A stretch of 64,000 nt of DNA from Linum tenue (lineage: Eukaryota; Streptophyta; Magnoliopsida; Malpighiales; Linaceae): positions 21,415,475-21,479,474 of the forward strand of contig CAMGYJ010000008.1 of the NCBI GenBank assembly GCA_946122785.1, given 5' to 3'. The translations under genes and the position numbers were made by a program. Positions 22,433-34,110 of this stretch are shown piece by piece (within the stretch, counting starts at the first letter, position 1; the number at the start of each line of letters is the position of its first letter). Under the pieces are notes generated by a model that ran no database searches, had not been told where the DNA came from, and saw nothing but the letters and a program-made list of their open reading frames with translations.

Positions 22433-24291
22433 GCTGTACTCGTTGCCCATCTTAGTGTGTTTTGTTTTCATTTTAGACTGTGTTTGCTCCATGTGTGAGG
22501 AGCTTGAACTTCGTGTCGTTTGTTTTTGTTTTGTTTTTTCTTTTGTGGTTTGTTTCTGTTGTAGCCGTCTGGGCTAACACTTATCCCTAACGCACAGTGT
22601 GCTAGTGTGTTCTTGGTGTTCGATTCGTGCAGAACTGTCCATCTTCCTGTTTGTCTCTCGCTGACTGGTCCACTTCCAGTCCCCCAGCAGTATTTTAATC
22701 CGGTAACATCGTTCCCCTTATCTCTCTCTCTACTCCATTGAGGGCAATGTCGTGCTTAAGTGTGGGGGGGGTGCTTTGTATCGGTTGGAATATATATTTG
22801 TGTGCTTGGAGCCTAGTCCGCTGTCCGAATCTTACGATTTGAGGGCTCCAAGTACTGCTGTTTGATCATATTGGCACTGTGCTTTGATTGATGAATTGAA
22901 TGGTTTTCGGATTGATGCATGACAACTTGATTGTGACTAGGACAACCTATGATGAGGACTGAGATGTGCAGCAGAACTATGTAGGGGTTCCGTTTTTCAA
23001 CTGTTTGCGTACCAACTGTGACTTGATTTAATCACTTGTTCTTGACAGTCGTTTATGCATCTAGTTCAGGGTATCAGAATGGGAGATAGAGCGTATAGGT
23101 AGCCATGTGAGATTTGAGCCTGCTCGTTTCTTTCTTGTGCGATAGATCCCTCTTCCATGATGTGTAGCATTCACGTTGTCATTAGCTAAGATGATGGGGG
23201 CATAGGATTAGCCCACGACCAAACTGACTGTCCTGATGTGTCATATCCCCTAGTCAGCCCCTTTGAGCCGTGTGTTATCCTTTCTTTTGGTCTCTAATGA
23301 AAAAAAATCACCCTTTTGCATCTTTTAGAAGGTTCCACAGAGTGATTTTTACATATTCTCTGCTATTTCTGCTAAAGTTGATGTGAGTGTTGGAGGTAGT
23401 GCTTAAAAGTTGGGCAGGTGTTTGCAATATGTGCAGAAGTGGTGGCTCTCTTAAGAAAGGGGAAGCAAATGAAAGAAAAACAAAGAAAAAAATTGAAAGC
23501 AAAAGAGAGCCACTACCAAAAATCTGAATAATGCCCAGTAAGTAGTGTTTCTGAGCAGTCTGGCTTGGAAGTGCTGATGTTTATACCTCCTTCGCTCTTG
23601 TGCTCTTGAGATATTGAGTATTGCAGAATAGCAGAAAGGAAATACTGGTTTGTTTGACTGTGATTGTGTGGGTTTGGAAATGTGGAACCTTGTGTTATGA
23701 ATGCTTCCACCACCTAAAAGGCCTTTTCCCCATTTCCAAGACCCTAGCCAGTCATTTGAACCTGTGTCTAAGACCTCCGGATTAGTTAGTGGTGACACTC
23801 CATATGTGAACTCTAGCATTTAGAGGCTGCCATCAGGGTGAAGAGATGATAGGGATTGAGAGAAATAGCATGCACATTTTTCGCATCAAATCGTCCTGAC
23901 CCCACTGGTCGAGAGTGAGTGATTCATTTTCATATTCTTTATGCTCTTGTACCCCGGTGAGGACCTAGATTTCTCGGTCTCTGTTCTGATGTCTTGAGTT
24001 GGATGCATGAGTTGACTGTTTTGAGTAGGTGGTTGATTCAAGTCTAGGTTGGTTGGTGAACAGAAGGGAGACTCTTCCTTTACCCGATTGGCTGCACTCG
24101 AATGTCCTTTGTGGTGGTTGTCCAGGTTGTTATTGAGGTTGTTCATGTGTTGATGTTTGAAACCATTACGATTCACGTGTTTTGTGCCTTTATGACTTGT
24201 CCCCAATGTTGGTTGATTTAATAATGTAAGCTTACCTTGTGTCTGACTTGGTTTGCTTGGGGACAAGCAAACGGTTAAGTGTGGGGGAGTT
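22433..24291 (+). other. Athila 3' non-coding region and polypurine tract
   Basis: This 1.86-kb stretch has no convincing coding sequence. It contains a second TTAAGTGTGGGGG at 22756..22768 and an A-rich purine block at 23460-23520. The terminal copy TTAAGTGTGGGGGAGT (24275..24290), one base before the 3' LTR, is the functional plus-strand primer. Confidence 0.8.
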
Positions 24292-24631
24292 TGATAGACC
24301 GTTATTTACACATGTTTTTACCCCTGTTCTTACACCGTTTGAGGTGTTGATTCTCGGGTTTTAGGCCGATTTCACGCTAGGTTGTGCTTGTTTGTGATAT
24401 TTCAGGTCCTAGTACGTGAATGGAGGCTTGGGAGCGAGTTTGGGGTCGATTGGACGAAGATCGGACGCATGGCGAGGTTCTAAGGAAGCCACACGGGCAG
24501 TCTTGGGTATCATACGGCCGTGCAAGTTGCACTTGTGGCCGTGTGATTTTTGCCGAGAGCAAACACGGGCATCCCAGGAAATCCACACGGCCGTGCGACC
24601 CTGGCCGTGTGGGATGTCTGAAGGCCAACTT
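24292..24631 (+). repeat. Truncated 3' LTR of the Athila element (first 340 bp only)
   Basis: It matches 12552..12891 with no gap and about five substitutions, then stops at 24631 where Copia pol sequence begins. The distal kilobase of the LTR and its target duplication are missing, so a deletion removed them together with some flanking Copia sequence. Confidence 0.92.
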
Positions 24632-26556
24632 GTTGGATACTCTAATATAAACAATGTGTCTAAAAGAGCGCATGAAGCTTGATAGACCAATCGGTTCCAA
24701 TGATAAACATCCTCGAGAAAGAAAAGGAGTTGTAATTAGAGTGGTCAACTCGAGGACATGAAAACTCAAGAAGAGTACCCAATAATAAAGTAATATTTTA
24801 GTTCCAGAAGAACACATGTGTTTGAAAGTTGTGAAAGCGAAGAGATGTAAAAAACATATTGTACTACAATATTGGAACCGTAATGAAGTCATTGTCGACG
24901 AAATTTGTTTGTTGTACTTCAGTACTGAATATTATATATACAAGTGAGGATAAGAGTAAAACTCTATTGATGCATGCAAATGAAAATGATGATGTTATTG
25001 GCCAATATAGAAAGAAATCATGAAACTTGCTCAAGGAGCTTATAGTTTAAAGTTTAAGGACCAGAAGTCCTTACACCTTAAAAGGGTAAAACTAGCGGGA
25101 TACAAACAAATTCTTGTGCTATTGAAAATATGAAATTGTGTGAAATATAGCATAATGTTTTGCAATGGATTTCTTGAAGAGACCTATCATTGTTTGAGAG
25201 GAGACATGCTCCCCTGTGGTGGATGCAACTACTTTATCAAATCAATGTTTGAAAATTATTGTGATAGCCTATTTGTTTGAATTCCATGAAGATGTTATAT
25301 ATATTTGAAACCCCCAGAAGGACTAATTTACCTGAAGTAAAAAGTAAAGTTCTCGAGAACATATATCGATAGACTAAGAAAATCCCTTGTATGGGTTGAG
25401 ACAATATAGACGAATGTGACATACTCGTCTAAGTGAACACCTAAAACAGTAAGGTGAATGGACATTAAAAGGTTAAATCCTGATAGAGTGCATTAGAGTA
25501 TTTGCATTGTGCATATATAGTTGTGTTGTCTGTATATGCTTCAAGGATTTTAAATTCTTGGTTTATGTGTTGTGTTTTACTTTAAAGTATGATTTGTGTT
25601 TTATGAGTGTGCTTTGTCGAGTTCATATTGTTTCTATGATGTGAGTTTTGTTATTATCTTTCGTGATATGAAAGAATTGCTTGCATCAATTCTTTGTGAC
25701 GATCTCATATTATATTGATGATATGAATAATATTAGAGCTCCTGAAAAAGTGGAAAAGTAATTTTGCATGAACAAATTATGTTCATCAAATAAAATTAGG
25801 ATCCTAAGATCACTAGAAGTGACCAAAAATCCATTTAGGAATCAAGAAAGAAGTGAAACATTAACTCTTGAAGTACTATATGTTGATGTACTAGGTCTTG
25901 AAGTACCATATGTTGATGCATTAGAGCACCATACCAAATATCATTTTGGTGTTGATAATATTAGCAAAATACAATGTTTCCCTCAATGGAACGTTGGAAA
26001 TACTTTGTTACCTTCAGTAACAATATATGCGATTGTTCTATTATGGTATTATCAAAGAGAGATTTGGTGGACTATATATTTAAATCATATATATTATTTG
26101 ATCCTCATATTGGTTGATCGGAGACGAGCTATCTCTTACATATGGTGATGTGAGTGTTTCATAGAGATCCAAAACAAACTATAGTAGGCAACTCCTGAAT
26201 GTATTTCGTTACACTTTGTGATTCACCATATCTAAAAGACTTGTGGCTGTGAACTACTTCCAAAGGAAATGATCCTGACGATCATGTATGAAGAAAATCT
26301 AAAGATCATGCATCAAATTGACAATATAGAAGATTGTTCACTAATTCACTCCCAACAACAGTCTTTCTAAAAGTTGTTCGTGAAATTTGAGTTCAACGAC
26401 TCAAAGATCTGAAGTAATGTGGTCATGAGGGGGAGCATATATGCACTGCACTCTTTTTTCCTTAACCATGATTTTTTCCCATTGGATTTTCCTGGTAAGA
26501 TTTTTAACGAGGCAGTATGAGATAACGTAATGCAATAGTGGTCATCCAAGTCGGAG
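24632..26556 (+). pseudogene. Copia pol relic (integrase-RT linker, RT, RNase H and C-terminus)
   Basis: Scattered frames preserve the order of Copia pol: a linker resembling DRPIGSNDKHPRERK at about 24683, a block like IWNRNEVIVDEIF near 24870, ETCSPVVDATTF at about 25207 (RT palm entry), and an RLRKSL stretch near 25370. RNase H debris lies around 26060-26150, and the end RLKDLK just before 26416. Downstream come an AGGGGGAG-like polypurine stretch near 26426, the ACTCTTTTTTCCTTAACCAT leader common in these elements, and a decayed PPT (AAGTCGGAG) abutting the 3' LTR. Multiple stops and shifts make it non-functional. Confidence 0.8.
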
Positions 26557-26845
26557 TATTATGTAAATATTGATATATGGATGACCATTGACATTACCAC
26601 ATTAGATGCTCATTTGGGAGTTACTTGTAACCCCTATTCCTATATTTGATAGCTCCTTTATGTTTCGTTATCTCTCATTGATATAAGGATGTAGTGGTTA
26701 CCAAGGTGTGCTTATAAATAGAGCACACCATTGATCAAAAGTAAAGAATAAATAAGCAAGCTCTCTTTCCCTCTCTTATTTTGTATAATTTCCATCTAAT
26801 ATTATCTTGTAGTAGTTGTTTATATTTTCCTTTAGTTTCATAACA
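26557..26845 (+). repeat. 3' LTR of the Copia element
   Basis: It is 289 bp, begins TATTATG, ends CATAACA, and is followed by the AAAAC target duplication (26846..26850). The TATA box is at 26713..26720. It lacks the hAT insert present in its partner and so shows the empty site. Confidence 0.9.
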
Positions 26846-26850
26846 AAAAC

Positions 26851-27231
26851 ATTATTATTAGACTATTTTTGCATTTCTTCGGGCTTTGGGTGTTGATAAC
26901 GTCGTTAGTAACATGTGATATAGCTTACTTATAATTGTCCAGCATGTGCTTTCCTCAGCATATTGTTTTCACGTAGATGTGGCAAAGATTCACGTGGCAT
27001 TCGAACATTAAACTGATAATGTATATTTGAAAAGTTTAGATGAGGCAATGTTAGCCATGGGCGTCAGAGAAATGCTCTTGAAGCCACCAACGGGACACAA
27101 ACGGATGAAAAAGCTCCATAAACCCTGTTTCCACGAGTAGGAAAACACTGCTGCTGGAATTTTAAGGCCATAGTTTTCCATGCAAGGGACGACACGCCAA
27201 GAGAAGCTCCCACTTGAGTTGAGACTGATCA
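26851..27231. other. Spacer between the Copia element and the minus-strand gene
   Basis: The Copia flank continues as unique sequence. The part near 27000-27231 is probably 3' UTR of the minus-strand gene. A second open frame on the minus strand overlaps it (27008..27238), but it conflicts with the preferred frame ending at 27232 and is not annotated. Confidence 0.4.
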
Positions 27232-30200
27232 TCACCAAGTCTCCTTTGGAGAAAGGCTCTCAATTGTCAAAACTTCACTTAGCAGCTGTACTTGTAATAG
27301 CATTCCCTCATCTGAGCAGAAACCATTTGATGGGACCAGACTACATTCTTGAAATACTTGGGATGCAAACTCCGAAAAGTCGGTGATAGATGCAACATAA
27401 TAAAAGGGTAGGCATTTAATAGAGCATCATATGAGATAAAACCTTAGAACTCAGTAACCCTTTCTGCACCATCTGAAGATCCCATGTAAGAGTACAGAGT
27501 ACCTAACTCATGTCTGGTAAGAGTAGGGCAGATCCATCCTTAACACATTAGGTTGTTGTATGTTCAATCCATAAGGATAAGTAGCAGTCAAACCATAGTA
27601 GCTGGCAGTAGTTCTGAACTGTCAAAGCAGAAGTAATAATACCGGTGACAAGATACTTGATGCAAAGCCCTACCATCACAGTTTTGCACAAGTTCCCCCA
27701 TGATATCGACATATAAATAGGAAAACTCTCCATGTATATTACAAACATTAGCCGACTACATGATAGAAGCCAAAAAGGACAAATCGATCCACGCTAAAAT
27801 GGCATTCATTCAAGAAGGAATTATTTAGTTGTTCCTTAACAGCCTGTTTGGATTGACAAAAAATTAAGGAATTGGAATTCCATTTCCAATTCCATTTCCA
27901 TATATTATGTTTGGAATAATAAAAAGGTTGAGAATTGAATTCCAATGGGTCTAAAATATGGGAATTACAATTCCTATCAAAAGTGATAGGAATTGAGAGA
28001 ATGAAGATGGAATTAGTGGGACCCATCAATACTTTTTATTATTTTGTTGACCCACTATCATTTTACTCTCTTTCTCTCTCATTCATATTTCATTTCCCAA
28101 AATAAAACAAACATATTACATTATTCATTATGGTTAAAAGTGCAATTCATTTCCATAGTTGTAGGAATTATACCAAACACTACAATTGGAAATGGAATTC
28201 TATAAAAATAAAAAATTGAATTCCATTTCCATTTCCATTTCTTCCGGAATTGTATCCAAACAGGCTGTAACCTGAAATGCATTCAGAATATAACGAACCC
28301 CAGATGTGATTCTTTGCTTCAATTGTTCAGATTCCCATGGATTTGACAAACTTCCCAGCTGAAAATACACATTATTAGAAAATTTTTGTACCAAGTAACT
28401 GATGAAACATCACCAATCCAAAACTGACGAGGTGTATAAGCTAGTCTAGTAACCTATCATTCCCTTGTACCTCCAATTGCAGAATCAACAACAACATTGA
28501 AATATTAGGAGAGATAAACGCAACAGAAAATAAATGGTTTGCTTCACCATCCCCTCTCCTTAGATCACATCATCACATTAAGCTTATAATTAGTTTTTAG
28601 AACAAAATCAGACTAGAATTAGGCTCCCTTCCAAGATTTCCAATGAAAACAACAAAACCGAGATAATGACAATTTGACATGCAGAGTAGTCAGTGAAGAA
28701 AGTTTCCACGTTAACATATTCATTTGAGAGGGCAAGTCAGTAATCCTATGGGATAATACTAGAAGGTTAGTAACCATCATCGGCTCCCCATACCACCATT
28801 GCCGTAGTGTATTGCACGTCTCTTCCCCATCTCTTAACCAACTGGGTCGGGATTACTTTATGGTCCTAATACTGAAAAGCACGCAAAAGCTTTCGCCACA
28901 AGAGACCTCAAACTTCTAAGCTATTTTCAATACTAGGCTACCTGAATCATAATTGATGTTCATGCTTGTTCAAGAGACAGTTATCCTAAATGAAAATCCA
29001 ACTTGTATGCAACAACAAGAAATAGCAAACCAAGGGAAAGCACCAGGAAGCACGAGGAACCATTTCACCAGAGTTCCAATAGTAGGAATGTGAAAAGCTC
29101 TCTTAAAAATAAAGAATGTGAAAAGGTCTTAATAGTTAGAATTCTATCCCATAATGGGCGCCAGAACATTTTGTGAGAGTGAGACCAAGGCACTTATCAT
29201 GTTATCCCATCCATTGATCCAATATTCAACAAACCAGTTACCCATGTGAGGTAACATTTATCATATCAATAACTTGACAACACTAGATTCGAAATATGAT
29301 CATACGTTCCAACAGGCAATGAGGCACCATAAGTCAACTGTCAAGCAAGGCTTCAAGTAAGAACAAGAACAAGCATCGAAGGCAACCCATGAGTAGTGGA
29401 AAACTAATAGCCTATTGATAATAACCTGATCTGGGGTTAAATGGAAGGTGGAATAGTGAGACAACAAGGCTATCAGTTCTCCTGACGGTAACTTGTACCT
29501 TGTCGTAATTATGCAGGGTAAGACATCTCTCCTCCCACGAACTCATGGCCTGATATTTAAATAGCCGAGAGAAAAGTGGTGAAATAGTTCCATTTTTTCT
29601 AGCACCTTATTGGCATGTATCGTAGAAAGCCACAAGTGGAAAGAAGGGAATGTGAACCTACCATGATCCATTCTATGACTCCACTTAGGACTTTCAATAA
29701 CATAATACAACCATAATGGATTGACCTGAGGTGACACAAACGTTGAAGTCGCAGACTTTCATACCAAGAACTTGATTTTTCCATCAAAGGTACTATCTCT
29801 CATTGTTTGATCATAACAAAGTTCACTTCTTGGACCCTATTAAGGTATCATATAAAAAATCATCCAATAATGGGTGAATTTTAAATGGAGCAGAAGGGAA
29901 ATTAGAATGAGGGACAGTAGGATACTACTTCAAATCATTTTCTCAAAAAACCTAGGCCACAATGTACTTTCTCAACTAAATCAATCCAAAGTTCTCCTCT
30001 ATGTCTCCATTTAGAAATTCCCTTAAATGAAGCAGAATAGCAACCGTAATAAGAAAACAATCAAACGACGGCAACAATGGGGCACCGTTGTCATGAGTAA
30101 ATTCATTTTGTCCCAAACAAAGACATGTTACTAAGTATCTTTCTTCATATCATTAGCTTTCTCAAACAACATAGGCCACACTGTACTTTCTCAATTAAAT

Positions 30201-33200
30201 CAATCCAAGCTATCCCTCCAGGTCTCCATTTAGGACATTCCCTTAAATGAAGCAGAAGAACAACTGAAATAAGCATCCAACCAACCGAATTGGCATAATG
30301 GAGCACCACTTTCCTAAACCCTTATCGATTAAGACCATGCAATAAAATCCTTCTCGATTTCAAAATGAGATATAGAGCAGAGGAACAACCGAAATAAGCA
30401 ACCAACCAACCGAATTGGCACACTGGGGCACCACTGTCCTAAACCCTTCTCGATTAAGACCATGAAATAAAACCCTTCTCGATTTCAAAATGAGAAATGG
30501 AGCAGAGGAGCAACCGAAACTACTAAACGAGCACCTCTAAGATACCACTTCTAAGAGTGTTATAAAGTATTTTTCTCGATCATATAACCATTATAAAGTT
30601 CTCCCATAAGTGTTCTCTTGATTATTATTAGTTATTCCAAATCCCCACAAGACAATTTAAGAGCAACCCTCTTGACATTCAAATGCAAATTGGGCAATTA
30701 ATAGCTCAAGGAACCAGCAAGCGCTAATGAAAGTATGGTAATCAGCTTGTAAGGTATACAAAAAGGAATATATGCACTAATAGACCATCAACCTGATGGA
30801 TAAGGAGAAGCATCATACCTTTTGCGATCAAGATCCTGCCTTGGAAAATGTGACTAATCTTATTACAAGGAGTCTCCCAAAGAAAGTTACTTTCTCTTGA
30901 AGAAACGAAGTATGCAGAAAACACCATAATTGAACTCTAGGTCAGTTTAGTTGCTCACTTACGCAAATATGGCAAACTATAGTGATTGGAAACTTTTGTA
31001 GCGAAAACAATGATTGGGATATGGATAGATAAGAAGTGCACCAAGGATATGCATTATCACATTCTAGGACCCAATTTGCATGGTTGTAGCAAAACTAGAG
31101 TCAATGGAAACAAAGACTATACACATTTCCTGTGGAACCCATTACCATGCACTGCACAAAATAGAGAAAAGCTCGACTGAAAAGCCATTCTAGGACACCA
31201 ATGAAACAAACTCAACACAAAATAAGGGTGGGACCAGAGGGACCATGATTAAGGCCAAATGCCTTCATTACTAGGATAAGAGTTCACTTGTTTGAGTTTT
31301 AGTAGAGGCTAAGGGCAATCAAATGTATAAACAGTTAACCAATTATAGATCATATATATCACAACCAGCGGCAATTCCCATATCAACATGATATATACCA
31401 AATGACCAAAGATAGATACTACGAGTGACTAGACTAATATAGCAATCTAGTAACTATCTGGGGCACCCAAAGACTATTTTCGTTGAAGAAAGAAGCGTAA
31501 AATGATGCCAAAAGGAATAACCATGATCTAGCAAGTAAAACAGGTATATAACAATACTTCGATATTTGCTTCCAGAATCACATCAACACCTTTCTAGAGT
31601 CTAGACTTGGCTATGAAGTTATCAAGACAAATGACTTCAATGGGAAAATATTGAACATCGATCTTTACTTCTTCCATGACTATGAATCAACACTTGACAA
31701 GGTAAATTTATTAGGGGTGGAAGTTTGGTTTGAGGGTAACCCGCAAACCGCACACTTTGTGGATACTCATATCCACAATTTGTGGATAGCGGGTTGGGTG
31801 TGGGTATCAAAATATTGATTTTTGTGGTTATTGGCTAACCACTACCCACAGCGGTTTATCCACAAAACCCACATTAACCACATTAGTTATATTTATTTTT
31901 TCAAAATACTTTGTAACCCATATTAACCACATTAGTTATATTAGTTTGTGAAACTTGGAAGACTAAGAATTAAAGTAGCTACCAAAATCAAATATGCACT
32001 TATTCTATATAACAAAACCAAGTCAATACGCAATGTTCATGTGAGATACTTTATTAAATAAGCATTGTCCCTGTAGTATATGTTTATTTTATAACAAAAT
32101 CAAGTCCATAGATATAGTCAGATAAATTAATCGATTCGTTAAAAGAGGAGAATAATCGATAAAGATTAGTTTGATACCCAAACTCATCTTCATTTCTCCA
32201 CGAACTCACAAACAACACAACATGCAAACAGCTACAAACAATACAAGACTATTATCGAGAGTGGAGAATAATCGATTCATTAAAAGCGGGCACCTCCACT
32301 TATCGAGCCACTTTTGTGTTTTGTTGTTGTTGTCATCGGAGGAGCCGTGACATGAAACGATGTTAGTCGGGTAACATATCACTCCACCTCTTCGTTATCT
32401 TCAAATCTCTTTCCAAATCCATCTCGTTTGAATTTACACTAACTAACTTATTATATTCGAGATTTATAATTTATTTAACACTTTATTAACTTTCTTTTAT
32501 ATATGTTTTTGTTTTTGTGTGAAAAGAAACACAACATCACTATTTAATTACCATATTATTTTTAAAGTGGAATTTTTGTGGATATCCACAACCACCCCGC
32601 ACCAACCCGCTGTGGGGTGGGTTGTGGGTAGCATAATTCTATATTTGTGGATGTGGTTACCAGAAAAATGTGGGGCGGGTAACCACACCCACCCCAATTT
32701 CCACCCCTAAAATTTATGATCTATCTATGATGATATACTCATATTCAAGTTCCCTCCTAGGACTCCATAAAGTACTTTTTGCATATAAAATGCTTTCACA
32801 ACAGATGAGTCCAAGGTGGAGCAATAGGGCAACTAGATTGAGTAATTAATCATCTTATTGCAAGAAAAATCCGAACGCAACTTTCATATAAGCATTGAAC
32901 TGACATGGATGATGTATTTTCAGGGTCTGTCTATGATATTGTACTCATTCTCAGGTTCCCTTCTAGGAATCCACAATAGACTTTCAGTTAACAATAGATT
33001 TCAAGAGGAGCAGAAGGGCAACTAGATTGAGTAAATAATCATCTTATTGCAATGTAAACCGGACTCAACGTTCATATAACCACTGAATCGACACGGATGA
33101 AGTATTTTAGGGTGTATCTACAATATAGTACTCAATTGCAAGTTCCTTTTAGGACTCCACAACGGACTTTCAGTTAACAATAGATTTCAAGAGGAGCAGA

Positions 33201-33946
33201 AGGGCAACTAGATTGAGTACCTAATCATCATCTCATTGCAAGGCAAACACAAACCGGACTTTCATATTGGCACTGAACCGACATGAAGCATGTATTTTCA
33301 GGGTCTATCTATGCATAATACTCATTCTCAAGTTCCCTTCTAGGACTCCATAATGGACTTTCAGTTAACAATAGATTTCAAGAGGAGCAGAAAGGCAACT
33401 ATAATGAGAAGATGACCATTTTAATAGTTAGGCAATGGTCACAAGTTAGTGATCAACATCTTGTTAACATTCAACAAGCATATAATGAATCAAAATGGCC
33501 AAGACTGCATAACCAAGAAAACAATTCATCTATGTTTCTTTACGGGACACTCAATATGGGTTTCAGTTTGCAGAAAGCAGTAGCATCTTGATGAATCAGA
33601 GTAAAAAAACGGGAAAACCGGAAAATAGCGATAAATCAGCAAACATCTTAGGTTAAGAACAAAAATATAGAGGCTTGATCTTGAAAAGAGGGGCGTATTG
33701 GAAGTCACACACTGGTGCAGCCAACATGAAATGGTCGTTATGTTATGCAACATTATGGACATAATCATCATCAGAATACTTTCACTCTATTCATGGCAAC
33801 ATATTTCTAGGAAATCAAGAGAGCATAACAAGGGTATATCAAACCCAGTTTAGTGAAACCCACACCACGCTTACTTGCAAATTGAACAAGATCCCACGAT
33901 TTGATCAGTCCATGCCAACCGGATTTAGGAAGGCAACGATAACCGT
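27232..33946 (-). CDS. Unrecognised spliced gene (several exons visible, TE-filled introns)
   Basis: I do not recognise the protein. Splice-bounded open segments on the minus strand, in order: 33875..33946 (GYRCLPKSGWHGLIKSWD), 30819..30895 (ESNFLWETPCNKISHIFQG), 29606..29725 (exactly 40 codons, VNPLWLYYVIESPKWSHR), about 29424-29530 (YKLPSGELIALLSHYSTFH), 28272..28358 (29 codons, SLSNPWESEQLKQRITSG), a weaker one ending at 27643 (GNLCKTVMVGLCIKYLVT), and a possible last exon ending in TGA at 27232..27234 (FASQVFQECSLVPS). Each main exon has AG before and GT after. Introns hold a Harbinger MITE, a hAT element and tandem repeats. 5' exons may lie at 34.0-36.1 kb, where a LINE interrupts. It could be a functional large gene or a decaying copy; joining is not certain. 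Confidence 0.55.
27840..28267. mobile_element. PIF/Harbinger (Tourist-like) MITE, 428 bp
   Basis: It begins CAGCCTGTTTGGAT and ends ATCCAAACAGGCTG, perfect 14-bp terminal inverted repeats. The 3-bp target duplication TAA is at 27837..27839 and 28268..28270. Extended terminal similarity (GGAATTCCATTTCC words) continues inward on both sides. It is non-coding. It lies within an intron of the minus-strand gene, with its right end 4 bp from the exon at 28272..28358. Confidence 0.93.
28368..29423. other. Intronic sequence without a recognised feature
   Basis: AT-rich unique sequence between exons of the minus-strand gene. I find no terminal inverted repeats, LTR ends or coding homology here. Confidence 0.4.
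29970..30520. repeat. Degenerate tandem repeats in an intron
   Basis: Blocks such as CTCAAYTAAATCAATCCAA...CTCCATTTAG recur at 29968 and 30188, a unit of about 220 bp. A tighter duplication of about 123 bp (30250..30370 and 30371..30495, then a partial third) contains CCAACCAACCGAATTGGCA and TTCTCGATTTCAAAATGAGA. The motif GAGCAGAAGGGCAAC links this cluster to the one at 32.7-33.4 kb. Confidence 0.8.
31712..32709. mobile_element. Non-autonomous hAT element, 998 bp
   Basis: It begins TAGGGGTGGAAGTTTGG and ends AATTTCCACCCCTA, with a perfect 8-bp target duplication AAATTTAT at 31704..31711 and 32710..32717. Subterminal regions are rich in GTGGATAACC and GCGGGTTGTGG words; the centre is AT-rich and non-coding. 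The element at 37646 is the same family in opposite orientation. It sits in an intron of the minus-strand gene. Confidence 0.94.
32718..33410. repeat. Tandem repeat, about 4 units of 186-191 bp
   Basis: The word AGGGCAACTAGATTGAGTA recurs at about 32826, 33015, 33201 and, in weaker form, 33392. CTTTCAGTTAACAATAGATT, TCTATCTATGAT and CCTTCTAGGACTCCA recur in phase. Units differ by scattered substitutions and short indels, so the array is old. It lies within an intron of the minus-strand gene. Confidence 0.88.
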
Positions 33947-34110
33947 CTAACATCCAAGGTGAGCATGATAGAATAAGCAGTAACACCAAGATAAAAGTCA
34001 TTGTCTACCAAAGTCCAAAGCAGTAATTGAAACAAAAGGAATGCACAAGTCACCAATTTCCTCATAAGTAGAAAAGATAGAGAGTAGCAACAATACCAGA
34101 TAGGCTGCAT

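Larger units (their letters stand above)
12552..24631 (+). mobile_element. Athila-type gypsy LTR retrotransposon, RT-deleted, 3' LTR truncated
   Basis: The 5' LTR starts TGATAGACC at 12552 and the partial 3' LTR starts with the same word at 24292. The first 340 bp of the two LTRs align without gaps and I count about five mismatches, so insertion was recent. Order: 5' LTR with nested solo LTR, PBS TGGCGCCGTTGCCGGGGA (tRNA-Asp type, typical of Athila), gag, protease, RNase H, integrase, a palindrome-rich spacer, an extra ORF, a long 3' non-coding region, PPT, and a truncated 3' LTR. Reverse transcriptase is absent. No target duplication can be recovered because the 3' LTR is cut at 24631, where Copia pol sequence resumes. 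Confidence 0.95.
10754..26845 (+). mobile_element. Decayed Copia LTR retrotransposon hosting nested insertions
   Basis: Two related LTRs (10754..11598, interrupted by a hAT element, and 26557..26845) are flanked by a perfect 5-bp target duplication AAAAC at 10749..10753 and 26846..26850. Both LTRs begin TATTATG and end CATAACA. This is almost a perfect inverted terminus: the expected start would be TGTTATG. The LTRs are about 281 and 289 bp once the insert is removed and are visibly diverged. Between them are a gag zinc-knuckle relic (about 12.1 kb) and pol relics (24.6-26.5 kb). The interior is split by the Athila element at 12552..24631. The element is dead: its frames are full of stops. 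Confidence 0.9.
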
